DNA of 64,000 bases, taken from Pedobacter lusitanus. GTDB lineage: Bacteria > Bacteroidota > Bacteroidia > Sphingobacteriales > Sphingobacteriaceae. The position numbers were made by a program, and so were the translations under genes. A model generated the notes under the pieces. That model ran no database searches and was not told the origin of the DNA. It was given only the letters and a program-made list of their open reading frames with translations. Location of the stretch: the NCBI RefSeq assembly GCF_040026395.1, contig NZ_CP157278.1, positions 1,860,001 to 1,924,000 of the forward strand. Reading direction: 5' to 3'. Shown here one piece after another: positions 8,614 through 17,368 of the stretch (positions within the stretch are counted from its first letter, which is position 1; each line of letters starts with the position of its first letter).

Positions 8614-10071
8614 TTATACGCCTAAACTCCATCCCTTACGATATTCCCTTTTTACATACTGGTTTACCTCATCAAAATTGGTAACTCTCAGATTTTGCTT
8701 ATCCCATAACAATTTGATATCTCTTCCAGGATAATCAAAACCTGTTCCGCTTGCTTTTGCTTTCTGTACTTCGGTACCTCTGATTGCCAGATTCGCGATC
8801 AGCAGCGTTTCAGTAAGTGGCCCTGCAATATCAAAAGGAGAGCTTAACTGTATTTTACCATAACCTGCAATAGCAGCTTCCACCCATTGCCAGTAATGAC
8901 CATCAACCCCTCCTTTTACACGCTCTGCACGCTGTTTGGTATGCACCTCATTATTTCTTGATAAAGGTAAAAGTCTGGGATTAGAACCATAAACATCACA
9001 CATCATCTTCCCTTTTGTACCTTCAAATAAAACTCCGTTGGTTCCAAAACTTTCATTTGCCCCCAGCTCTTCAGGACGGGCAGGTTTAATCCCGCCATCC
9101 ATCCAGTGTATCTGCAAATCACCTTTGGTTTTCTTCGTTTTCTCAAATGTCATGATTACATGGCTGGAAGGCGGGCAACTATCAGGAAAAATTCCGCGTT
9201 TAAATTCATCCACATAAATACTTCCCACACTGCATTGTACATCAGTTGGTGTACTCAGTCCCAATACACTGAACGGAGGTTCAACCAAATGGCACCCCAT
9301 ATCCCCGATAGCACCGGTTCCATAGTCCCACCAACCTCTCCAGTTAAAAGGAACCAGTTTTTCTATATAAGCTTTATTTGGTGCACTACCCAGCCACAGA
9401 TCCCAGTCCAGCTCTTTTGGCACTGCACCACCAGTAGAAGGCCAGGCAATCCCCTGAGGCCATATAGGGCGGTCTGTCCAGCAATACACAGTTTGTACTT
9501 TTCCAATAACCCCATCATCACACCAATCCCGCAATTGTCTTACTCCATCTCCAGATGCCCCCTGATTACCCATCTGCGTAACTACACGATAGCGATTGGC
9601 AGCTTCGGTTAACTGGCGCGCCTCATAGATATCATGCGCTAAAGGTTTCTCTACATAAACAGCTTTGCCCAATTGCATAGCAGCCATAGCAATCATTGCA
9701 TGGTTATGATCTGGTGTAGAAACCACTACCCCATCAATGTTTTTTGCTTCCTTATCCAGCATTTCACGATAATCCTTATAATATTTTGCTTTCGGGAAGT
9801 TCTTTACTGAAACAGCGGCTCTTCTATCATCCACATCACACAGAAAAGCAATATCAGCTTTTCCGCCTTTATATATATTATTTAAATTACTCTCTCCTTT
9901 TCCGCCAACACCTACTCCTGCGACCGTTAAACGATCACTTGGAGCCAAAAAGCCCTTTCCTCCCAAAACATATCTTGGGACAATCATAAACGCTGCCGCA
10001 GCAATAGCTGTGTTTTTAATAAACCCTCTTCTCGAGTTGTCAGCAGCAGAATCCTTTTTTTCCTCAATCAT
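8614..10071 (-). CDS. Tat-exported Gfo/Idh/MocA-family oxidoreductase
   Basis: This 485-residue protein starts with a twin-arginine signal: NSRRGFIKNTAIAAAAF at about 10-26, followed by a hydrophobic stretch. It should be folded with its cofactor and exported to the periplasm. The Rossmann motif GVGVGGKGESN follows at about 53-63, and EKPLAHD lies near residue 140. The C-terminal region (GWWDYGTGAIGDMGCH) is typical of the larger Bacteroidota members seen beside DUF1080 proteins. It lies 52 bp downstream of the HEAT/DUF1080 gene and 10 bp upstream of the third dehydrogenase. A role as sugar or glycoside dehydrogenase, perhaps oxidising or reducing at C3, is inferred from context. Confidence 0.88.
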   Translation of the reverse strand: MIEEKKDSAADNSRRGFIKNTAIAAAAFMIVPRYVLGGKGFLAPSDRLTVAGVGVGGKGESNLNNIYKGGKADIAFLCDVDDRRAAVSVKNFPKAKYYKDYREMLDKEAKNIDGVVVSTPDHNHAMIAMAAMQLGKAVYVEKPLAHDIYEARQLTEAANRYRVVTQMGNQGASGDGVRQLRDWCDDGVIGKVQTVYCWTDRPIWPQGIAWPSTGGAVPKELDWDLWLGSAPNKAYIEKLVPFNWRGWWDYGTGAIGDMGCHLVEPPFSVLGLSTPTDVQCSVGSIYVDEFKRGIFPDSCPPSSHVIMTFEKTKKTKGDLQIHWMDGGIKPARPEELGANESFGTNGVLFEGTKGKMMCDVYGSNPRLLPLSRNNEVHTKQRAERVKGGVDGHYWQWVEAAIAGYGKIQLSSPFDIAGPLTETLLIANLAIRGTEVQKAKASGTGFDYPGRDIKLLWDKQNLRVTNFDEVNQYVKREYRKGWSLGV

Positions 10072-10123
10072 AAAATATTCTTTTAAATATCTGTTTAAAA
10101 ACAGGCTGTAATTACACGATTAA

Positions 10124-13100
10124 TTATTTCGCCAGATCTTTGATTCTTATATTTCTGAACTGTACCGGAGAACCATGACCAAGAAAACCTATATGTCCGC
10201 TGTCACGCAGTAAACCAGGATGTTTCTGTCCGTCAGCTGCCCCATTTTTACGGGCATCGGTAATATCTGCATCCAGAATAGTTTTGCCATTCAGATTTAC
10301 TTTGATTTTAGGTCCTTTGACTATCACCTCTTCATAATTCCACTCTCCGACAGGTTTCAGAAAACCTCTTTTTGCAGGTATAGTACCATATATAGAACCA
10401 TGATACTGATACACATGTAAGTCCTTATAAATCGGCGCATCGTTATCCAGGATCTGTAATTCCATCCCTTCATAAGCTGCATCTCCTTCAAGCGGTGCTC
10501 TGATTCCCAGTCCATTGTTTGCCCCCGGGCTTAACTGAAATTCAAAACGGAATACAAAATCACTGTATTCTTTTTTAGTGAACAGATTACCACCGGAACC
10601 TTTTCCCGGTTTCGGACGGATTGCGATATTTCCATCTTCAATAGTATAATCAGTTGTGTTCCCCATCCAGTTATACATATTGGTTCCATCGAACAAAACT
10701 TTAAATCCTTCCTTTTGTTCAGCTGCACTCAGTTCAAATGGTTTTACACGCGGAATCTCACGGATATAAATATCACGGTAAACTACCGGAGATCCATGCG
10801 CCTGTAATTCAATCTGTTCTTCAGCAAATATGGGCTGATTTCTATCCCAGTAGTTTTCCAGGATCACATTATCAGTTACCAGTACTCCATTCAGATACAC
10901 AGTCACGCGGTCACCTTTCATTAAAATACGGAAGGTATTCCATTCGTCCAGTTTATTATCAGCAACTTTAAGTGGTTTACTCTCATTCACCTGGTTATTA
11001 TACAAACCACCTGAGCCTACCTGCGCACCATCTTTGATACGGGCATTGTCCCAGATCTGCACCTGAGGCGATCCGCGGAGATAAATCCCGGCATCACCTT
11101 TCTGCTTATGGTCATCAATGATTTTCCAGTCTACCAGCATTTCAAAATCACCATATTTTTTTATCGTTGCCAGGTTATTTCCATGACTCATAAAACGCAG
11201 TTCACCATCTATAACCTTCCAGCTATCCAGCATTTCAGCATTTGCCTTTTCCTGTGCTGCTGCTAAATCTTTAGGGTCCATTTTTGCCCTTTTTATCGGA
11301 TCTTCTACCAGTCCCTTCCAGCCTGTCAGATCTTTCTCATTAAACACAGCAACAAAACCCTCATCCTGAGACATTTCTGCCAGATATTTCTGAATAGCCT
11401 GTTTCTGGTATTCACTATCAGGTCCCTGCAATGCTGCAATAGTTTTATTCAGCAGGTTTCTAACTAAAATCCCTTGATAAGGAGCTGCCAGTGCGATATT
11501 CATCACCGTATTTGCTGCAGTTGCCTTCAGCGCGGGATCATCTAAATATTTCCCGGCAAAAATCAATGAGTTAATTGATTTAGCGTTTTTAACTTCTTTT
11601 AAAATCTGCTGCTGTTGCACAGATGTCTTAGCCAGAACCATTGCTTCACGCAGCAATAACAATCTCTGTTCAGCAGGATAATCAGTTTTTCTGATCAGCC
11701 CCAGATAACCCTGGATGGCCTGATCAACATAATCACTGTTTTTTGTTTGTCCTGCAATTGCGATCAGCTGACGGGCCGCCCCTGCATCCGCCCAGAAAGA
11801 CAGCGCTTCAAGAGCAGCTTTCTGATTCTGTTCATTTCCGGTATTAAATGCATTCTGAACAGCTTCCAAAGATTTATTTCCACCTAAACTGGCCAGCATT
11901 TTATAAAAAAGAGGCTTTTTATCTTCAGTAGCAGTACTCATCTGTTGTAATAACTGATCAACCTGCTGATCTCTGTTTGCTGTTCCTTTACCGGCAGCAA
12001 TAATTGCCTCTTGCACCTGAACCAAAGCCGCCTGATCGGAGGTTTCTTTTAATAAAACAAACAGTTGTGGCAGATCAGTACTGGTTACCAATTGCTTTAA
12101 TGAAACAAAAGCTGCCTGTCTGACCTCTGGATTATTACTTTTAAGCAATGCTGAAACCGTTCCCAACTGATCATTTGCAGCTCTTGAAGCCAGTAATCTG
12201 ATTAAAGCAATTTGAAGTGCAGGATTCGATTTTGGGATAAACTTTGATAAACCGGCCGGAATACCATCACCTTTCATTCTCTGAATCGCGTCAGCAATAA
12301 TCCCTGCCGTTGCAGCATCATTTTTGCCCATCACCTGCAAAAGATCATTTAAAACCTGGTTCTGACCAATATTGGCAGCTGCATTAATAGCTGCATATCT
12401 GATCACCTGATCTTTGCTGTTTACCAATTTAAGTATAGCAGGCAAAGCTCCTTTGGCCTGATTATCTCCAAGCATAGTTATAATCCCGGCCTTGATGGCA
12501 GGTTCAGCTTTCTCCATTTTATCTACCCAAAGCGCTGTAGAAGCAGGATTTAAATAAGGAGCAGCAAATTTTAAAGCCGCAGCACGATATTGAATATGCT
12601 GGTCGCCGGCAGCATTAATCAATATATTTGAACTTTCATTTTTACGGCTATCTGCCAGAATTTTCAAGGCAGCAGACCGAACAGCTACCTGATTATCAGC
12701 TGTCGCCTGTTTGAGCAGAAACTCTGCAATTTTAGCAGACAAAGTGTTATTTCCATCTTTCAGCAGCATTTCTGCATAAAGCAGTACAGCAGCAGTGGCA
12801 TTGGTATTTTCATATTGAAATCCACTTTTCTCAGCAGCTTCGGTCAGGATACTCTCAGAAGAAGGATCAGCAATTTTTGCCAGCGCATATAAAGAAACCT
12901 TTTTCAGGTTCTGATCTGCATTTGCCGAAATCGTCTGAAGCGGTCCTGCCGCTTCCTTAAAGCGGCTGTCCCCTAAAGCATTTGCAATAGCAAGCTGAGC
13001 AGGCCCGTTAGTTTTTGCCAAACCCGTTAACAAAGCATTTTTTGAAGCCGGAGAATTGATTTTCACCAATGCTCTTGCTGCAGGATCTGCAAGCCTGGCA

Positions 13101-13540
13101 TCAGTCAGTGCACCCTGTAAACACGGAATAGCGCTGTCATCCCCAACCAGTTCCAACTGACTGATAATAAATGCCTTATTTTTGGGATCAGTTAATGTAT
13201 TTAAAGCTTTACAATAAGCCCTGATACTCATCTTTTTTGAATTTTCCCGTCCCGCTTTGCTTACATAGGCAGAATAACCACCTACAGCATACTCCAGTAA
13301 AGCGTTATTGCCTTTTCCTTCGGCGGCCATTCCACCAATCATCGTTGCAAGTCCATCTTCTCCCATATTGGAGATTTCCTGCATTCCGGCATTTAAAAGT
13401 GTTGAATTCTGGGCAGGTAACTGAGCATATAAATCAGCTATCCGGGTAGTAGTTGTACGCTGGTCGGTCTTTTCCTGAGCAAATGAATTCTGCTGTAAAA
13501 GCGCAACAGCCAGCAATATAAAAAATATCTTCTTTATCAT
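10124..13540 (-). CDS. Secreted HEAT-repeat protein with two C-terminal DUF1080 (3-keto-glycoside hydrolase-like) domains
   Basis: The 1138-residue protein has a signal peptide (about 1-21, cleavage after SFA before QE). Residues about 30-700 are alpha-helical HEAT/armadillo-like repeats rich in Ala, Leu and Gln. Two DUF1080 (PF06439, concanavalin-like) domains follow at about 728-935 (start VAVFNEKDLTGWKG) and 942-1137 (start KVLFDGTNMYNWMG). DUF1080 proteins are linked to hydrolysis or beta-elimination of 3-keto-glycosides. Both copies keep the GIYLRG/GIRAP and hydrophobic C-terminal strands, but they differ enough that one may bind rather than cleave. It lies between two Tat-exported Gfo/Idh/MocA genes with 51-52 bp gaps. 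The long HEAT superhelix may be a scaffold for partners or glycan. Confidence 0.88.
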   Translation of the reverse strand: MIKKIFFILLAVALLQQNSFAQEKTDQRTTTTRIADLYAQLPAQNSTLLNAGMQEISNMGEDGLATMIGGMAAEGKGNNALLEYAVGGYSAYVSKAGRENSKKMSIRAYCKALNTLTDPKNKAFIISQLELVGDDSAIPCLQGALTDARLADPAARALVKINSPASKNALLTGLAKTNGPAQLAIANALGDSRFKEAAGPLQTISANADQNLKKVSLYALAKIADPSSESILTEAAEKSGFQYENTNATAAVLLYAEMLLKDGNNTLSAKIAEFLLKQATADNQVAVRSAALKILADSRKNESSNILINAAGDQHIQYRAAALKFAAPYLNPASTALWVDKMEKAEPAIKAGIITMLGDNQAKGALPAILKLVNSKDQVIRYAAINAAANIGQNQVLNDLLQVMGKNDAATAGIIADAIQRMKGDGIPAGLSKFIPKSNPALQIALIRLLASRAANDQLGTVSALLKSNNPEVRQAAFVSLKQLVTSTDLPQLFVLLKETSDQAALVQVQEAIIAAGKGTANRDQQVDQLLQQMSTATEDKKPLFYKMLASLGGNKSLEAVQNAFNTGNEQNQKAALEALSFWADAGAARQLIAIAGQTKNSDYVDQAIQGYLGLIRKTDYPAEQRLLLLREAMVLAKTSVQQQQILKEVKNAKSINSLIFAGKYLDDPALKATAANTVMNIALAAPYQGILVRNLLNKTIAALQGPDSEYQKQAIQKYLAEMSQDEGFVAVFNEKDLTGWKGLVEDPIKRAKMDPKDLAAAQEKANAEMLDSWKVIDGELRFMSHGNNLATIKKYGDFEMLVDWKIIDDHKQKGDAGIYLRGSPQVQIWDNARIKDGAQVGSGGLYNNQVNESKPLKVADNKLDEWNTFRILMKGDRVTVYLNGVLVTDNVILENYWDRNQPIFAEEQIELQAHGSPVVYRDIYIREIPRVKPFELSAAEQKEGFKVLFDGTNMYNWMGNTTDYTIEDGNIAIRPKPGKGSGGNLFTKKEYSDFVFRFEFQLSPGANNGLGIRAPLEGDAAYEGMELQILDNDAPIYKDLHVYQYHGSIYGTIPAKRGFLKPVGEWNYEEVIVKGPKIKVNLNGKTILDADITDARKNGAADGQKHPGLLRDSGHIGFLGHGSPVQFRNIRIKDLAK

Positions 13541-13591
13541 GAGATGAAATAATTAGCAGGTTTTATTTTAAGAACAGAGAGAATAATTGAT

Positions 13592-14863
13592 TTAGATAGT
13601 CCATGGTGCCCGTAATACCGGGTTAAGCAATCTGTTTGCAGCATCATCGTCTTTGAACTCCTGTTTAACCGGATCGAACTTTAAAGAACGTCCCAACCGC
13701 AAAGCAATCAGTCCCATATTAATGATATTGCAGGACCGGTGCCCATTCTGTTCATTTAAAGCAAATTGCTGTCTGGTCTTCACTGCTTCTGAAAAATCAG
13801 TCATCTGTGATGCAGGCTCGGGGAAACCGGCCAGCTTTCTTTCCAGATCAGGAATATCCGATTTAAATCCGGGATATAATTTACCTTTTGGCCCTTCTAT
13901 ATAAGGCACATCAGTATCCTTTCCTTCTCCGTCTAAAATAATCTGGCATCCGTCAGCATAGGTATAGGTAATTCTCCGCCATGTACCAACTGCATCGGTA
14001 TGTTGCTCTGGTGCATCTATCTCAACTGATACAGGATTGGTATCATCCTTGCCTAAAAAATACTGGATCGGGTCAATATAATGTTGTCCCATATCACTTA
14101 GTCCGCCCCCGTCATAATCCCAGTAACCACGAAAAGTCTGATGTACGCGGTGCGTACTGTATGGTTTATACTGTGCAGGGCCAAGCCATGCCTCATAATC
14201 CAATTCTGCAGGTACGGGTTCTACAGGCAGGTTATCTTTTCCTACCCAGTAAAACTTCCAGTCAAACCCCGTGTGTTTACCCACTGTTACTTTTAAAGGC
14301 CAGCCTAATAAACCACTATCAACCAGTTTTTTAATTGGTTTTACCGGAGTACCCATTCCATAAAAATCGTCCTTAAACCTGAACCAGGTATTGAGCCTGA
14401 ATATACGTCCATGTTGCTGAACCGCTTCCATTACTCTTTTCCCTTCACCTATACTATGAGTCATAGGTTTTTCACACCAGACATCCTTACCGGCATTTGC
14501 CGCATCAACAGACATAATACCATGCCAGTGTGGCGGCGTAGCAATATGTACAATATCAACTTCAGAAAGCTTTAATAACTCCCTGTAATCACTAAAAGTT
14601 TTTACACCTTTATCCAGCATGGGCAAAGCCATCGCAAGATGTCTTTTATCAACATCACAAATTGCAACTACCTGTGTGCCATCATAAGGAAAATGGTTCC
14701 TGCCCATTCCCCCAACACCAATAACAGCTTTGGTTAATCTGTCACTTGGAGCAATAAATCCGTTTCCACCGAGCACATATCTCGGGACAATTGAGAATAC
14801 GGCGAGCCCCACAGCCGTTTTTTTAATGAAGTTTCTTCTTGAATTTGGTTCTTCAGGTTGCAT
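13592..14863 (-). CDS. Tat-exported Gfo/Idh/MocA-family oxidoreductase, first gene of operon
   Basis: The 423-residue protein starts with a twin-arginine signal (NSRRNFIKKTAVGLAVF at about 7-23) and then SIVPRYVLGG, very like that of the 485-residue paralogue downstream. The Rossmann motif is GVGGMGRNHF, and EKPMTHS is the family's EKP motif. It belongs to a different subfamily from the paralogue in its C-terminal half (FRGYWDYDGGGLSDMGQHY). As the promoter-proximal gene of the operon it probably sets expression of the block. In the 3-keto-glycoside route one such enzyme oxidises the C3 hydroxyl and another reduces the product after cleavage; which does which here is unknown. Confidence 0.88.
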   Translation of the reverse strand: MQPEEPNSRRNFIKKTAVGLAVFSIVPRYVLGGNGFIAPSDRLTKAVIGVGGMGRNHFPYDGTQVVAICDVDKRHLAMALPMLDKGVKTFSDYRELLKLSEVDIVHIATPPHWHGIMSVDAANAGKDVWCEKPMTHSIGEGKRVMEAVQQHGRIFRLNTWFRFKDDFYGMGTPVKPIKKLVDSGLLGWPLKVTVGKHTGFDWKFYWVGKDNLPVEPVPAELDYEAWLGPAQYKPYSTHRVHQTFRGYWDYDGGGLSDMGQHYIDPIQYFLGKDDTNPVSVEIDAPEQHTDAVGTWRRITYTYADGCQIILDGEGKDTDVPYIEGPKGKLYPGFKSDIPDLERKLAGFPEPASQMTDFSEAVKTRQQFALNEQNGHRSCNIINMGLIALRLGRSLKFDPVKQEFKDDDAANRLLNPVLRAPWTI

Positions 14864-14975
14864 ATATATAGTATTTGGTTAGGTTTCATATATGTTATTG
14901 TTCGGGTATTAATTTTCAGTTTTTTTATTTTAATATGTTTCCCACCAACCTTCTAAACAGCATCTTACACTATTC

Positions 14976-14983
14976 CAAATATA
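14976..14983 (-). promoter_or_regulatory. Possible -7 promoter element for the Gfo/DUF1080 operon
   Basis: On the minus strand this reads TATATTTG, a match to TAnnTTTG, about 113 bp upstream of the first gene of the operon. The -33 position is not a clear match. It lies in the 228-bp A/T-rich gap 14864-15091, where I see nothing else. Confidence 0.35.
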
Positions 14984-15091
14984 ATATTATTGTTGAAATG
15001 CAGATGTATTATTATTGATAAACAACCGGATTATTAACATAAAGTTAAACACAGACTTAAATACACGGTTATTCAAAAGCACAAAACTGTG

Positions 15092-16171
15092 CTAAATTCC
15101 AAGAGCGGGTTCTTTTAACTTCATTTCCAGAAAATCACTGTATTTGGAAATTTCAGCGTGGATCAGCTGTCTGGCAATTTCATCCGGAGGGCTCACCGGT
15201 ATAACTTCCAGTTGGAATTCTTTTTTGACAATAGTGCGTTTCCAGGTACCGGATATCTGCCCGTCGGTAATGATTAGCGGACTAAAAATACCATTTTTTG
15301 TCTGGTTTACCAGATGATGATGAATCAGCGCCGTCCTGTTTTTATAGGCAACGGCCAGTTCATCAAATGAGGGTAGTAAATAAACGGATGTGTGCTTTTC
15401 TGCAGGCCTTATGTCAGTTGCAAACCAATAAGTATGTTCTTCAATTACTATATTACTTAAAACGGCTCCGTTAATTTCAATACCTCTTTTGGCCTCCGTC
15501 TGATTCAGTCCGCTCCACCAACAAAAATCGGCCAGAGTAGCAGGTCCGTGACTAAAAAAATATCGTCTGACCAATTCTGCAAGAGCAGCATCTTTATCAA
15601 AATTTTCACTGGCAGGAACACGTTCTTCAAATAAGGCATAAGTAAAATGTTTTCCTTCTCTTTTGCCACTGCATATCACCCCATCCATTTCAGCTTCCAT
15701 TAATAAATGGCTCATACGGTTTTCATCCGTGTTAAGCTGATTATTTCTGAATAGCTCTGCCAGCGCAATACGGTTCAACTGCCGGTTTCCTTGTAATGCA
15801 CTAATCAAAAGCCGCTGACTCTTTTTAATGACCGCTTCATCAATACCCAGCTTACGGTTGTGAGACTTATTCATTCTCTTCACTGCTGGCCCTGTAAGTT
15901 TCAGCATCCAGCCAATATCAGCCGGCGAGACAAAATGCCAGGTCGCACGGAGTACATGAGTTCTTAAGATTTTACCCGAATTAAAGTCTGCTTCAACTGT
16001 ATGATCAGTACTCCCTTTTATCCTGTTTCCTATAGCCCATTTAGCTGCGGAATAATCCTGTGCCTGCATACAGCCCATCCACCTGACTACCTCTTCAGGA
16101 CTTGAAAATTCTGTCCTGTTAATATGCTGATTGCCCAAACGCAGCTTTGCAATATTCAAATCTGTTACCAT
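15092..16171 (-). CDS. Winged-helix AlkZ-like (HTH_42/PF06224) protein, possible DNA glycosylase
   Basis: The 359-residue soluble protein matches the winged-helix family that includes the DNA glycosylases AlkZ and YcaQ. Near the N-terminus WMGCMQAQDY gives a Q-x-Q pair (Q36 and Q38), the catalytic signature of AlkZ-type enzymes, which unhook bulky alkyl or crosslinked purines. Later segments (RATWHFVSPADIGWML; FCWWSGL; LLPSFDELAVAY) are typical of this family in Bacteroidota. No partner repair genes are nearby. The glycosylase function is inferred from the family; a non-catalytic DNA-binding role remains possible. The gene stands alone. Confidence 0.8.
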   Translation of the reverse strand: MVTDLNIAKLRLGNQHINRTEFSSPEEVVRWMGCMQAQDYSAAKWAIGNRIKGSTDHTVEADFNSGKILRTHVLRATWHFVSPADIGWMLKLTGPAVKRMNKSHNRKLGIDEAVIKKSQRLLISALQGNRQLNRIALAELFRNNQLNTDENRMSHLLMEAEMDGVICSGKREGKHFTYALFEERVPASENFDKDAALAELVRRYFFSHGPATLADFCWWSGLNQTEAKRGIEINGAVLSNIVIEEHTYWFATDIRPAEKHTSVYLLPSFDELAVAYKNRTALIHHHLVNQTKNGIFSPLIITDGQISGTWKRTIVKKEFQLEVIPVSPPDEIARQLIHAEISKYSDFLEMKLKEPALGI

Positions 16172-16306
16172 TGGTTATTTATCATTTATAGGGTTCTGAT
16201 ATAAAACTCCTGAATCAATAATCTTTTTTCGCTAACATTGCATCCTGTTTATGCAAAAGCATAAAATCCCATTAAATATACTAACGAAATAAATAATCTT
16301 AAAGAC

Positions 16307-16753
16307 ATGAAGAAAATCATCCTCTTATTCTCTCTGATACTGTTCACTACCTTTGCCTCATTTAGTCAGAACAAACCCACCTACAGAGAAAGTTTCAAAC
16401 AACTGATGATTCTAAATGGTTCTGAAAACACTTTTAAAGCTGTAATCAGTCAAATGATAACTTCACTAAAAGCACAAAGACCAGAGGTTAAAGAAGAGAC
16501 CTGGAACCAGTTTAACGAAACCTTTCAAAAGGTTGGAATTGAAGACCTTTTAGATTTGCTTTTACCCGTTTACCAAAAACATCTGTCACAGGAAGATATT
16601 ATCAATATGATAGCTTTTTATCAGACTCCCTCAGGAAAGAAGTTTGCAGAAAAAACTCCTTTAATTACTCAGGAATCAATGCAGGCAGGCCAGATATGGG
16701 GGCAGAAGATCGGGGAAGATTTTGCAAAGAAGCTAAAAGAACAGGGAAACTAA
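16307..16753 (+). CDS. DUF2059 domain protein, secreted
   Basis: This 148-residue protein has a signal peptide (about 1-20, cleavage near SFS before QN) and a compact helical body. The segment LVPVYQKHLSQEDIINMIAFYQTPSGKKFAEKTP-like region at about 80-115 is the DUF2059 signature: two helices with the FY-x-TP-x-G-x-K turn. Function is unknown; family members are periplasmic. It overlaps the convergent membrane-protein gene by 4 bp at the stop codons (16750-16753). Confidence 0.85.
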   Translation: MKKIILLFSLILFTTFASFSQNKPTYRESFKQLMILNGSENTFKAVISQMITSLKAQRPEVKEETWNQFNETFQKVGIEDLLDLLLPVYQKHLSQEDIINMIAFYQTPSGKKFAEKTPLITQESMQAGQIWGQKIGEDFAKKLKEQGN

Positions 16754-17310
16754 TTTGCACAGATTCTGGTTCTGTTAAAATCAAAACCCACTTTATTCAA
16801 GTATAAAAGACTTAACATATAACTTATCATCTCTGCCTGTTCGATACGTACAGGCAGAGAAAATTCATAGACATTTTCAGGTACATTGGTTACATCACAG
16901 GCCTCAAAAACTACATTCACCATTTTGGCTTTACCCTGTCCGTATAATTCATAGGGAATCACAGTCAGCTTTTTACAGATTCTTTTGGTTTGTAAATGCG
17001 TTTTAAAAAAAAGACAGCTGTTATTATAGGTGATCAGTCTTTTATTGATGGTCAGATATTCTCTGCCATATAATTTCCACAAGGTATAGCTTAAAAAAAA
17101 CAATAAAAGTATAGCAGTTGCCAGAGCAAGTACCGGCATCATCAAAACTGCTGTAAATATGGTCAGTATAAGCAAGGCTGAATTGCAGCTGATTAAAAGG
17201 ACCCGAAAGATTAAACTCACCTTACTTTTAATGGTAATACACACGTTATTCCCATCATAATCTAAACTTAAATCATTTAGGCCCATCTTTTTACTGTTTT
17301 TTTCAGACAT
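16750..17310 (-). CDS. Hypothetical membrane protein with two transmembrane helices
   Basis: The 186-residue protein has a short N-terminal cytoplasmic part and two adjacent hydrophobic helices at about 30-50 and 54-75. A soluble C-terminal domain of ~110 residues follows (YLTINKRLITYNNSCLFF), resembling the membrane-anchored PH-like or bPH domains. I do not recognise a named family. It shares its last 4 bp with the convergent DUF2059 gene. It is 58 bp downstream of the VIT-domain gene on the same strand... the order is VIT gene lower in coordinate, so this gene is transcribed toward 16750 from its own start at 17310 and lies downstream of the VIT gene. Confidence 0.65.
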   Translation of the reverse strand: MSEKNSKKMGLNDLSLDYDGNNVCITIKSKVSLIFRVLLISCNSALLILTIFTAVLMMPVLALATAILLLFFLSYTLWKLYGREYLTINKRLITYNNSCLFFKTHLQTKRICKKLTVIPYELYGQGKAKMVNVVFEACDVTNVPENVYEFSLPVRIEQAEMISYMLSLLYLNKVGFDFNRTRICAN

Positions 17311-17368
17311 TCTAAATTACTTATTTGTCTGTCCTGAAACATCAATACTATGTAAAAAACACGAAACC

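Noticed and set aside
16248..16265. 7-bp hairpin upstream of the DUF2059 gene
   Set aside because: Too short and A/T-rich to call a regulatory site.
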